46,397 bases of DNA from the NCBI GenBank assembly GCA_001724355.1, contig MEEF01000015.1, forward strand, positions 1 to 46,397. Reading direction: 5' to 3'. How positions within the stretch are numbered: the stretch's first letter is position 1; each line of letters opens with the position of its first letter. This document shows, in pieces, positions 25,226 to 32,613 of the stretch. The stretch is from Mesorhizobium sp. SCN 65-20 (lineage in GTDB: Bacteria; Pseudomonadota; Alphaproteobacteria; Rhizobiales; Rhizobiaceae). Under the pieces are notes generated by a model, which saw only the letters and a list, made by a program, of their open reading frames with translations, did not search any database and was not told the origin of the DNA. A program made the position numbers and the translations under genes.

Positions 25226-26623
25226 TCAGCTTGCCTTCTGCAAGCCCTTGAAAAGAAAAGTCTTGCCGCTTCGGTAGTCGTAGTTTGGATTCTCCCAGGC
25301 GATCATCTTTCCGGGATTGAGCAGGCCGCGTGGATCGGCCTCGCGCTTGAAGGCGAGCTGGACGTCGTCCGTCTGCTTCATGCCGCCCTCCTCCAGCGTG
25401 TAGCGATGCGGATTGAAGATCGGGCAGCCGTTGTCTTCGTGCAGGCGGACGATCTCGTCGAGCCGCTCTTCGGTCGTGAACTTCACCAGCGGCAGGCCGA
25501 AACACGTGATGTTTCCGTCGAAACGCACGAATTCCAGGTGAGAAAAGACCTCGCCGGGAAACATCGCGTCCATCTTCTCCACCAGCGCCAGTTGGTTGGG
25601 GAAAGGATAGAGCGATTGGAGGTAGGTGATCGACGGGTCAACCCGCAGCGCCCTGAGCGTCGTGTGGTTCCACGCCAGTTCATGGGCCGGCGGCAGGCCC
25701 TTGGTGTCGTCAACGGTCGCGGTGTTGAACACCACCTCGCCGCCCTCGCGCCGGGTGAAGGCGAGGAACGCATCCAGTGCGTGCGGCGCGACCATGACCA
25801 CGCAGACGCTCTGGTCCTCGCGCAGGAAGCGCTGGTGGCGCTTGAAGTAGGCATAGGGAACGGGTGCGGCGATCGGAGTGATCAGCTTGGTCAGGATGCC
25901 GTCCTGGCAGGCCAGCGCATTGCCGTAGCGGGCCGCGCCCATGAAGCTGTCGAAGCCGACGATCACGTCGACCCAGTCGTAGGAAGCCGTCAGCGGCATC
26001 TCGACTTCGGTGATGATGCCGTTGGTGCCGTAGGCGTGCGTGACCTTGTGCAGCGCTTCGCCGGTGAGGTCGAGGACCTTTGGTTCGGCCTCCATGGTGA
26101 CGACGCGCAGCCTGATCACATTGCCGAAATCGCGCAGGCCGCCGAAATTGATCGAGCCCACACCGCCAGAGCCGCCGGCGATGAAGCCGCCGACGGAGGC
26201 GGTGTTGTAGGTCGAGGGGTGGATCCTCAGTTCCTGGCCGGAATGGGCGCGCGTTGCGCGATCGATGTCGGCCAGCACCGTTCCCGGCCCACAGACGACG
26301 CGGCCCGGCGAGATCGCCGTCACCTCGTTCATCTCGGCGAGGCTGAGCACGACACCACCGGACAGCGGCATCGCCTGCCCGTAATTGCCGGTGCCGGTGC
26401 CCCGCGGCGTGACCGGAACGCCGTGCCTGTAGCAGGCGGCGAGCGTGCGGATCACCTCTGCTTCGTTCTTCGGCGATACGATCAGGTCGCCGGTGACATG
26501 GTCGAGCTGGCGTTTGAGCACCGGGCTGTACCAGTAGAAGTCGCGGCTCTTCTGCTGCACGATCTTCTCGTTGTCCTCGATCTTGAGCCCCTCGAGATCG
26601 CGCTTCAGCCCGGCAAGGTCCAT
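25226..26623 (-). CDS. GlcD-like FAD-binding oxidoreductase (PCMH-type FAD domain)
   Basis: The 465-residue protein is an FAD_binding_4/PCMH-type oxidase or dehydrogenase. The FAD-phosphate region VTPRGTGTGNYGQAMPLSGG (near residue 90) and the RIHPSTYNTASVGGFIAGGSGG segment are characteristic. The C-terminal half resembles the D-lactate/glycolate oxidase cap (FNPHRYTLEEGGM, and LNPGKMIAWENPNY at the end, where these enzymes usually have LDPKG-type endings). The substrate is probably an alpha-hydroxy or alpha-amino acid, but this cannot be decided here. It lies 4 bases downstream of the amidohydrolase and upstream of the two flavodoxin-fold genes, so it may use them as electron partners. Confidence 0.87.
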   Translation of the reverse strand: MDLAGLKRDLEGLKIEDNEKIVQQKSRDFYWYSPVLKRQLDHVTGDLIVSPKNEAEVIRTLAACYRHGVPVTPRGTGTGNYGQAMPLSGGVVLSLAEMNEVTAISPGRVVCGPGTVLADIDRATRAHSGQELRIHPSTYNTASVGGFIAGGSGGVGSINFGGLRDFGNVIRLRVVTMEAEPKVLDLTGEALHKVTHAYGTNGIITEVEMPLTASYDWVDVIVGFDSFMGAARYGNALACQDGILTKLITPIAAPVPYAYFKRHQRFLREDQSVCVVMVAPHALDAFLAFTRREGGEVVFNTATVDDTKGLPPAHELAWNHTTLRALRVDPSITYLQSLYPFPNQLALVEKMDAMFPGEVFSHLEFVRFDGNITCFGLPLVKFTTEERLDEIVRLHEDNGCPIFNPHRYTLEEGGMKQTDDVQLAFKREADPRGLLNPGKMIAWENPNYDYRSGKTFLFKGLQKAS

Positions 26624-26627
26624 CGTC

Positions 26628-27920
26628 TCACCCCATCAGATCGTCGAGTTCGGCATAGTCGGGCGTTGCGGCATCGATCGGACGTCCATTTCGGACGACG
26701 ATCCGGTCGGCCTCAGGCCGCGACAGGAGTTCGGTCCAGTTGCGGCCCTTGAAGACGATGAAATCGGCGGAGCCGCCTGCCGCCAGCACGCCCATGCCAT
26801 CGAGCCGCATCACTTCAGCTGGCGTGGCCGCAACCGCCCGCGGCCAGTCGGCCACCGGATGGTCAAAATGCAGGATGCGCGTCGCCATGCGATAGACCTC
26901 GAGCATGTCGAGATCGCCATAGGCGTAGAAGGGATCGCGCACATTGTCGGAGGCGACGCTGACCGGGATGCCGCGCGCCTTCATTTCGTGCAACAGCGTC
27001 ACGCCGCGCCAGCGCGGGGTCGTCGCGTCCTGCCGCCGGTCCTGCAGGTAGAGATTGCACATCGGCAGCGAGACGGCGGCGATCCCCGCCCTTGAGACCT
27101 TGTCCAGCGTTTCGAGCACCTCCTCGTTCGGCTGGCGCGCAAGCGAGCAGCAATGGCCGACCAGGATCTTGCCCTCGAAGCGATGCCGCAAGGCGGCTTC
27201 GGCGATCTTGCGCAGCGACACGGCATTGGCGTCATCGGTCTCGTCCGCGTGGAAATCGAGATCCAGCCCATGTTCGGAGGCAGCCCGGAACATGACGTCC
27301 AGCAGTTGGTCGAGGTCGGGCATCATGTAGACCACTGCGCCCAGCACGCCCCGCGCCCGGGCGACGCGCTGCGCCACGCCCGCGAACCAGCCGCCGTCAC
27401 GCACCGCCTGGATGCTGAACAGACAGGCGGCCTGCAGTTCGATGCGACCGCGCCAGCGTTCGCGCATCTCTTCGAATACCGGCCAGGAGATGCTCTCCTG
27501 CGGCGCCTCGCTGTCGAGATGGGTGCGTATCGCCCTGGTTCCGTGCGCATAGGCGGTGCGCAGTGAGAAATCCATGCGCCGCGCCACGTCGGCGGCACTC
27601 CAATGTGCCGCGCGATCCGCCCCGGCCGCTGCGAGCGCACCCGTGAAGGTGCCGTCGGGGTTGGGCCGGCGTGGCCAGATGTGCCCCTTGTCGATGTGGG
27701 TGTGGCAGTCGACGAAGCAGGGCAGGACGATCCGTCCCTTCAGGTCGAAGCCGTCCGGGGCCTTCGCCGCCGCTCCGATGCGGGCGATGCTGTCCCCCGC
27801 GACCTCGATGTCGACCAGCGAAAAGCCGTCGGCATCGACCGCAAGGGACAGGCCCGGCGCGAGCGACGAATGGATGCGCGCATTGGACAGGCGATAGGAG
27901 CCGGAATTCGGAAACGTCAC
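26628..27920 (-). CDS. Cytosine-deaminase-like amidohydrolase
   Basis: The 430-residue protein is a metal-dependent hydrolase of the CodA/AtzC branch. The HxH metal motif is in FVDCHTHIDKGH, a later active-site block is DFHADETDDANAV (the CodA equivalent reads HCDEIDD), another metal histidine is in ILVGHCCSLA, and the catalytic aspartate is in SVASDNVRDPFYAYGDLDML. These enzymes deaminate or hydrolyse small N-heterocycles such as cytosine, isocytosine, creatinine and triazines. I chose GTG 27920 (GTGACGTTTCCG), 2 bases after the permease stop; the frame is open upstream to 28451 but would overlap the permease. Its place in an ABC transporter operon implies that the imported compound is its substrate, which is inferred. 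Confidence 0.88.
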   Translation of the reverse strand: MTFPNSGSYRLSNARIHSSLAPGLSLAVDADGFSLVDIEVAGDSIARIGAAAKAPDGFDLKGRIVLPCFVDCHTHIDKGHIWPRRPNPDGTFTGALAAAGADRAAHWSAADVARRMDFSLRTAYAHGTRAIRTHLDSEAPQESISWPVFEEMRERWRGRIELQAACLFSIQAVRDGGWFAGVAQRVARARGVLGAVVYMMPDLDQLLDVMFRAASEHGLDLDFHADETDDANAVSLRKIAEAALRHRFEGKILVGHCCSLARQPNEEVLETLDKVSRAGIAAVSLPMCNLYLQDRRQDATTPRWRGVTLLHEMKARGIPVSVASDNVRDPFYAYGDLDMLEVYRMATRILHFDHPVADWPRAVAATPAEVMRLDGMGVLAAGGSADFIVFKGRNWTELLSRPEADRIVVRNGRPIDAATPDYAELDDLMG

Positions 27921-27922
27921 GG

Positions 27923-28774
27923 CTAGTGCTCCTGCTTGAGCGCGCTTTCGTGCCAGCGCCGCAGGATGAGGTGGGAAATCAGCGACAGCACGAGGAAGAT
28001 CAGGATGCCGGTCACCGAGATGAGGATAAGGGCTGCAAACAGGCGTGGCGCGTTGAGCCGGTAGCCGGCCTCGATGATGCGCGAGGCGAGCCCAGACGAC
28101 TGCCCGGAAGCTCCGGCGACGAATTCCGCCACCACGGCACCGATCAGCGACAGGCCGCCGGCGATCTTCAGGCCGCCGAGGAAGTAGGGCATCGCCGCGG
28201 GCAGGCGCAGGTGCCACAGCTGTTGCCAGCGCGTCGCCCCGTTCATCTTGAACAGGTCCCTGAGATTGCGGTCGACGGAATTGAGACCGAGCGTCGTGTT
28301 CGACAGGATCGGGAAAAACGCGACGATCCAGGCGCAGAGGAGCAGCTTGGCGGTCTGGTTGTCGACATAGATGTTGATCAGCGGAAAGACCGCCACGATC
28401 GGCGTCACCTGCAGGATGACCGCGAAGGGGAAGAACGACATCTCGACCCATTTCGACTGGGCGAACAGCACCGCCAGTCCCACTCCGCCGACTACTGCGA
28501 GCAGCAGGCTGAGAAAAGTGATCCTAAGCGTCACCAGCAGCGACGAGAACAGGAGCGGCGCGTCCTTGAACAGTGTTGCCAGCACGACACCCGGGCGCGG
28601 CAGGATATATTGGGGGATCTCGTTCCAGACGCAGACGCGGTCCCACAGCCAGATGGCGAACAGCATGATCGCCAGAGGCAGCAGCCACCTGCCAAGACGC
28701 TCCAGCCGCTCGGCGCGAACGCGGCGCGTTTCCTCCGGGTCGAGCGCGGCGTTGGCCTGTTCAATCGTCGTCAT
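27923..28774 (-). CDS. ABC transporter permease (NMT1/nitrate-taurine type)
   Basis: The 283-residue inner-membrane protein belongs to the BPD_transp_1 family, with about six helices and the cytoplasmic coupling loop around GATRWQQLWHLRLPAAMPYFLGGL, which docks with the ATPase. Other family marks are QVTPIVAVFPLINIY and AVVAEFVAGASG. Closest types are the SsuC/TauC/ThiX permeases. The start ATG 28774 lies inside the end of the ATPase gene (14-base overlap). An upstream in-frame start at 28888 would overlap the ATPase much further and is rejected. Confidence 0.92.
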   Translation of the reverse strand: MTTIEQANAALDPEETRRVRAERLERLGRWLLPLAIMLFAIWLWDRVCVWNEIPQYILPRPGVVLATLFKDAPLLFSSLLVTLRITFLSLLLAVVGGVGLAVLFAQSKWVEMSFFPFAVILQVTPIVAVFPLINIYVDNQTAKLLLCAWIVAFFPILSNTTLGLNSVDRNLRDLFKMNGATRWQQLWHLRLPAAMPYFLGGLKIAGGLSLIGAVVAEFVAGASGQSSGLASRIIEAGYRLNAPRLFAALILISVTGILIFLVLSLISHLILRRWHESALKQEH

Positions 28775-29585
28775 GGCTCGCCCCGCCCGTGGAATGGATA
28801 GCCGACGAAAGAACAGCCGACGCGCGCCGGCAAAGCGCGGCGTAGCACGTGGAGGTGCGGAAGGCTTCGTCGCGCGGATAGGGCGCATCGACGGCGAACT
28901 CCTCGAACACCCGCCCGGGTCGCGCCGCCATCACCACGATCCGGTTCGACAGGAACACGCTCTCGAACACGCTGTGGGTAACGAAGACCACGGTGAAGCG
29001 CTCGTCCTGCCACAATTCCAGCAGGTCGTTGTTGAGGCGGAAGCGGGTGATTTCGTCGAGCGCGGCGAACGGCTCGTCCATGAGCAACAGCCGCGGTTTG
29101 GTGACCAGGCCACGCGCGATCGAGACACGCATCTTCATGCCACCCGAGAGTTCGCGCGGCACCGCCGCCTCGAAGCCGGCGAGATGGACCCGCTCCAGCA
29201 ACTCCATGACCGCCGGCCTTGCTGCCTCCCGCGACACACCGCGCAGCCGCAGCGGCAGCCAGACATTGTCGAACACTGTCGCCCATGGCAGCAACGTCGG
29301 CTCCTGGAAGACGAAACCCACGCCGTCGCTCCCGAGTGTCTTGTGCCAGCCGAGCGTGCCCGCACTCGGCGACGATAAGCCAGCGATGATGCGCAGGGCC
29401 GTCGACTTGCCGCAGCCTGACGGCCCGAGCAGGCTGACGAAGTCCCCTTCCTTGATGGTCAGGTCGACGTCCTTCAGCGCCACCACACCGTTGGAGAAGC
29501 TCTTGCCGACGCCGCGGAGCACAAGCAGCGGATTGCCGCTCTCCACTGCCCCGGTTCTCACAATGCTTGCCTGCTGGGGCATCAT
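28761..29585 (-). CDS. ABC transporter ATP-binding protein (nitrate/taurine type)
   Basis: The 274-residue ATPase shows Walker A (LLGPSGCGKSTALRI), the Q-loop (GFVFQEPTLLPWATV), the ABC signature (ELSGGMKMRVSIAR), Walker B (LLLMDEPFAALDE) and the H-loop (VFVTHSVFE). The signature and spacing match the SsuB/TauB/ThiZ group. ATG 29585 and ATG 29582 are adjacent alternatives. It sits 12 bases downstream of the binding-protein gene and overlaps the permease, so the three form a complete importer. Confidence 0.94.
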   Translation of the reverse strand: MMPQQASIVRTGAVESGNPLLVLRGVGKSFSNGVVALKDVDLTIKEGDFVSLLGPSGCGKSTALRIIAGLSSPSAGTLGWHKTLGSDGVGFVFQEPTLLPWATVFDNVWLPLRLRGVSREAARPAVMELLERVHLAGFEAAVPRELSGGMKMRVSIARGLVTKPRLLLMDEPFAALDEITRFRLNNDLLELWQDERFTVVFVTHSVFESVFLSNRIVVMAARPGRVFEEFAVDAPYPRDEAFRTSTCYAALCRRASAVLSSAIHSTGGASHDDD

Positions 29586-29597
29586 GTTCGGATGGCC

Positions 29598-30602
29598 TCA
29601 CTTCTTGAGGTCGAGGCCCACCCCCTTGTTGACGAAGTCGAGCGTATAGGCCTTCGTGACGTCGATCCCGTCGGGAAGAACCTTGGCCCTCACCATCTTG
29701 TCGTAGAAGCTCTTGATGCGCTCGCCGGTCATGGCGCCGATGCCGAGCTTCGCCGTGTCACCCGAATCGACGATGCCGTACTTCTTCATCTGCTCGATGG
29801 AGAAGCTAATCTGCTCGTCCGTGATGTCCGGGTTGTCCTTCTTGATCATCTCGTTGGCGGCCTTGTTGTCGCCGTAGATGTAATTGTACCAGCCCTTGGC
29901 CGAGCCATCGACGAAGCACTGCACCACTTGCGGGCGCTCGTCGATCGTCTTCTGCATCGCTTCGATGGTCGTGGCGTAGGCGTCGAAACCGTAGTCGGCC
30001 AGGAGGAAGACGTTGGGCTTGAAGCCGCCTTCCTTCTCAACCGCAAAGGGTTCGGACGTCACGTAGCCCTGCTGGATCGACTTCGGGTTGGCGATGAACG
30101 GAGCTGGATTGAACGTGTACGGAACGCGCTTGGAGACGTCGAAGCCGTAGTCGGTCGCCATCCAAAGCAGGAAGCTCTGCGCCGCTTCGTCGCCAATGAT
30201 GTACTGCTCGGCCTTGGGCAGGTCTTCCCACTTGTCCAGGCCCTGGCCCGGATGGGACATCACCATCTGCGGGTCCTTCTGGAACGACGCCGCGACGATG
30301 CGAAGCGGGATATCCTGCTGCACGGCATCGAACGCCTGCAGCACGTTGCCGCCCATGTAGAAATCGATCTTGCCGGCGAGCAGCAGCGGCCGCCCGCTGA
30401 CCTGCGGCCCGCCCTGGGCGATCGTCACGTCGAGACCGCAGGCCGCATAGGTGCCGTCGGCGACCGCCTGATAGTAGCCCCCATGCTCGGCCTGGGCGAG
30501 CCAGTTGGTCATGAAGGTCACTTTTTCGGCTGCCGTCGCCCCTAGCGACGAGGCCAACAGGGCCGCTACCGCGCTTGCCGGGACCTTCCAGAATTCGCTC
30601 AT
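29598..30602 (-). CDS. NMT1/THI5-like periplasmic substrate-binding protein
   Basis: The 334-residue protein has a signal peptide (KVPASAVAALLASSLGATAA, cleavage before EKV) and an NMT1/THI5-like periplasmic domain (TFMTNWLAQAEHGGYYQAVADG, then IDFYMGGNVLQAF). Homologues bind hydroxymethylpyrimidine precursors, riboflavin, pyrimidines, taurine or nitrate. The NWLAQAEHGGYYQA loop is like that of thiamine-precursor or riboflavin binders, but no TPP riboswitch is seen upstream. I chose ATG 30602 because GGAGGG (complement of 30611-30616) lies 8 bases before it; GTG codons at 30608 and 30611 are in frame but too close to that site. It is the first gene of a seven-gene operon. Confidence 0.92.
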   Translation of the reverse strand: MSEFWKVPASAVAALLASSLGATAAEKVTFMTNWLAQAEHGGYYQAVADGTYAACGLDVTIAQGGPQVSGRPLLLAGKIDFYMGGNVLQAFDAVQQDIPLRIVAASFQKDPQMVMSHPGQGLDKWEDLPKAEQYIIGDEAAQSFLLWMATDYGFDVSKRVPYTFNPAPFIANPKSIQQGYVTSEPFAVEKEGGFKPNVFLLADYGFDAYATTIEAMQKTIDERPQVVQCFVDGSAKGWYNYIYGDNKAANEMIKKDNPDITDEQISFSIEQMKKYGIVDSGDTAKLGIGAMTGERIKSFYDKMVRAKVLPDGIDVTKAYTLDFVNKGVGLDLKK

Positions 30603-30621
30603 AAGCACCACCCTCCGCTAG

Positions 30622-30717
30622 CCCCTGTCGCTGGACAGGGGTCATGACCGTAACGTTGCTTCAAGCAAGGCACGTGCCAATGTCGCTCCGCGCCGGCTGT
30701 CGGGGTTTGAACCCCGA
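30622..30717. promoter_or_regulatory. Three palindromes in the leader/promoter of the ABC-amidohydrolase operon
   Basis: The 260-base gap between divergent genes holds a perfect 8-bp-stem hairpin with 4-base loop (CCCCTGTC at 30622-30629, GACAGGGG at 30634-30641). It also holds the odd palindrome TTGCTT-C-AAGCAA (30656-30668) and an 8-bp-arm palindrome with 2-base centre, TCGGGGTT and AACCCCGA (30700-30717). The first lies just before the ribosome site of the binding-protein gene and could act in its mRNA leader. The second looks like a repressor operator. The rest of the gap shows no gene. Confidence 0.5.
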
Positions 30718-30862
30718 TGGGTGCGGAAAGGCCGGATGGATCATGCCTTCGGAATGGCACAGTGCCTATTTTTCCGGCGCATGTCCATGACGCGCAAGCC
30801 GTGCGAGACTGCTTGAATCTGGTGGCTTCGCGGCCTTAGGCTCCACATGAAGGGAGAGCCCT

Positions 30863-31246
30863 ATGTTCAGATTTCTGCAACCCAAATCGATCAGGCCGCC
30901 TTTCGCCCGCTACAGTCACGGGGTCGAGGTTCCTGCCGGCAAACGGCTGGTCCTCTGTTCGGGCCAACTCGGAATCGGAGCGGACGATTCGGTGCCCGAG
31001 GACGCCGGCGCGCAGGCCGAACTCTGCTTCCGCAACATCTCCGCAATTCTCAGTGAGGCGAGCCTGACGCTCAACGATGTCGTGCGCATCAACGCTTATG
31101 TCACCGACCGCGCGCATATGCGGCCCTATATGGATATCCGCGACAGGCTGTTCTTTGACCCTGCCCCCGCCTCCACGCTGATGATCGTGTCCGGCTTCAC
31201 GCGGCCGGAGTTCAAGGTGGAAGTCGAGGTGATGGCGGCAGGCTGA
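30863..31246 (+). CDS. RidA-family protein (second in window)
   Basis: The 127-residue RidA/YjgF-family protein has RLVLCSGQLGIGADD, FRNISAILSEASLTLNDVVRINAYV and a family-like end PEFKVEVEVMA. The usual catalytic arginine region near PARS-type motifs reads APASTLMIV here, so the arginine seen in the copy at 15253 is replaced and this is probably not a classical imine deaminase. A purine-rich ribosome site (AGGGAGAG, 30849-30856) precedes the ATG. It is followed 60 bases later by a creatininase-family gene in the same direction and is divergent from the ABC-amidohydrolase operon, so a shared pathway is plausible. Confidence 0.85.
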   Translation: MFRFLQPKSIRPPFARYSHGVEVPAGKRLVLCSGQLGIGADDSVPEDAGAQAELCFRNISAILSEASLTLNDVVRINAYVTDRAHMRPYMDIRDRLFFDPAPASTLMIVSGFTRPEFKVEVEVMAAG

Positions 31247-31306
31247 TTGCACCGCCCCTCCCGACGGCATAGACCGTCACGTGGCAAAGACGAAGGAAGA
31301 GGCGCA

Positions 31307-32101
31307 ATGACTAGGAGAAGATGGTGGGGCGACTACAGGACCACCGAATATGCGGCGATCGATCCGGAGGAAACCATCGCGGTGCTTCCCGTTGCGGCTA
31401 TCGAGCAGCATGGGCCGCATTTGCCCGTTTCGACCGACACCACCATCATGGCGGGCATGCTCGAGGAGGTGATCGCGCGCCTGCCTGACGACCTCGACGT
31501 CCGCTTCCTGCCCGTCCAGGCGATTGGCAAGTCCAATGAGCACGTTCACGCGCCGGGCACCCTCACTCTGCCGCCGTCGACGCTGATCGAGGCCTGGACG
31601 GAACTAGGCGTCTCGGTAGCGCGCGCGGGCATCCGCAAGTTCGTGGTCGTCAATTCGCATGGCGGCAACGAGGAGATCATGGGCATCGTCACGCGCGAGC
31701 TTCGCGTGCGTTTCGACATGCTCGCGGTCAAGACGAGTTGGCAGCGCTTCGGCCGGCCGGCCGGAATGTATCCCGAGTTGGAAGACCGGCACGGCATCCA
31801 TGGCGGTGACGTCGAGACCTCGCTGATGCTGCATTTCCGCCCCGACCTGGTCGACATGGGCAAGGCCGAGAATTTCATCTCCAACGTCGCGCGCGCCGAA
31901 GAAGCTTTCGAATTGCTCCGCCAGACGGGCACGCACGCCTATGCCTGGGTCGCCTCCGATCTCAACCCGCACGGCGTGGTCGGCAATGCCGCGATCGCGA
32001 CAGCCGAGAAAGGCCGCCTGACGGCTGAGCACCAAGCCGAAGGCTTCGTCCGGCTGATGCACGACATCCGTAAGGCAAAGCTTTCCGACTGGCTGGCCTA
32101 G
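31307..32101 (+). CDS. Creatininase-family amidohydrolase
   Basis: The 264-residue protein has the creatininase metal-site pattern: Glu, His and Asp in AAIEQHGPHLPVSTDT, a His in VVVNSHGGNEE, and a late Glu in HGIHGGDVETSLML. Known members are creatinine amidohydrolase, the deformylase ArfB and the mycofactocin protease MftE, so the exact reaction is open. The start ATG 31307 is preceded by AAGGAAGAGG; the frame is open to 31247 without a ribosome site. If it acts on creatinine or a related cyclic amide, the product route would end in sarcosine, the substrate of the soxBDAG enzyme in this window; this is a hypothesis. The stop TAG overlaps the convergent phosphatase stop in a shared CTAG (32098-32101). 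Confidence 0.88.
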   Translation: MTRRRWWGDYRTTEYAAIDPEETIAVLPVAAIEQHGPHLPVSTDTTIMAGMLEEVIARLPDDLDVRFLPVQAIGKSNEHVHAPGTLTLPPSTLIEAWTELGVSVARAGIRKFVVVNSHGGNEEIMGIVTRELRVRFDMLAVKTSWQRFGRPAGMYPELEDRHGIHGGDVETSLMLHFRPDLVDMGKAENFISNVARAEEAFELLRQTGTHAYAWVASDLNPHGVVGNAAIATAEKGRLTAEHQAEGFVRLMHDIRKAKLSDWLA

Positions 32102-32613
32102 ATTTCGAGCCCGAAGGGAACACCCTCGAAGCACTCGGCCCCGCGCCCGATGGCGGCGATTGCCTCGACCATGCGGCCGTGGCGACCCAGAATGTGGTCG
32201 GCGACGGCGATCAGCCGCGGGTTGGGCGTCGCAGTGGGCGACAGGCGGCGCAGGCTTGTCGCGAGTTCCGCCTCGTCGCGTGACGGGGAAAGTGCTGCGG
32301 CAACGATGTAGGCGGTGGCGGTCGAGCGGCTCACGCCCGCATAGCAGTTGATCGCAAGCGGGCGCGTGCGGTCCCAGCGCTCGGCGAACTCAAGAACACG
32401 CCGGACATGCGCCTCGCCGGGCATCGTCATGCCCTCCTGCTCGACGGCGATGTCGTGCATGTTCATGAGCAGGTGATGCTCGGCCCGGATCGATGCCGGG
32501 CGCGTCATTTCAGTGCCGACAGTAAGCAGCGAGATCAGGCGCTGCGCTCCGATGCGCCTAACTGTTTCGTCCACCTTGGACAGCGGACAGACATGGATCG
32601 TCGCCACGCTCAT
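32098..32613 (-). CDS. Protein-tyrosine-phosphatase-fold protein coupled to cobD
   Basis: The 171-residue protein carries the CX5R phosphate-binding loop (Cys90 to Arg96, INCYAGVSRST) and a PTP-like fold with the upstream HHLLMNMHDI region. It is a small, single-domain cysteine phosphatase. The start ATG 32613 overlaps the cobD stop by 4 bases (ATGA), so it is translated together with a cobalamin enzyme. Family function is not fixed. Small PTP-fold proteins can dephosphorylate small molecules, and a role as the missing alpha-ribazole-phosphate (or cobalamin-phosphate) phosphatase is an inference from position only. It ends on a CTAG shared with the creatininase gene. Confidence 0.83.
   Translation of the reverse strand: MSVATIHVCPLSKVDETVRRIGAQRLISLLTVGTEMTRPASIRAEHHLLMNMHDIAVEQEGMTMPGEAHVRRVLEFAERWDRTRPLAINCYAGVSRSTATAYIVAAALSPSRDEAELATSLRRLSPTATPNPRLIAVADHILGRHGRMVEAIAAIGRGAECFEGVPFGLEI

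Noticed and set aside
27921..28451. N-terminal extension of the amidohydrolase
   Set aside because: It is antisense-like in composition, overlaps the permease by over 500 bases and has no homology; the GTG at 27920 gives the expected length.
30700..30717. tRNA T-arm-like sequence (minus strand GGGGTTCAAACCCC)
   Set aside because: No acceptor stem, anticodon arm or D-arm can be built around it, so it is treated as a palindrome and not as a tRNA or tRNA remnant.
30603..30862. TPP or FMN riboswitch upstream of the NMT1-type binding protein
   Set aside because: I looked for CTGAGA, ACCCGAACCTGAT-like and RFN-element blocks on the minus strand and found none.
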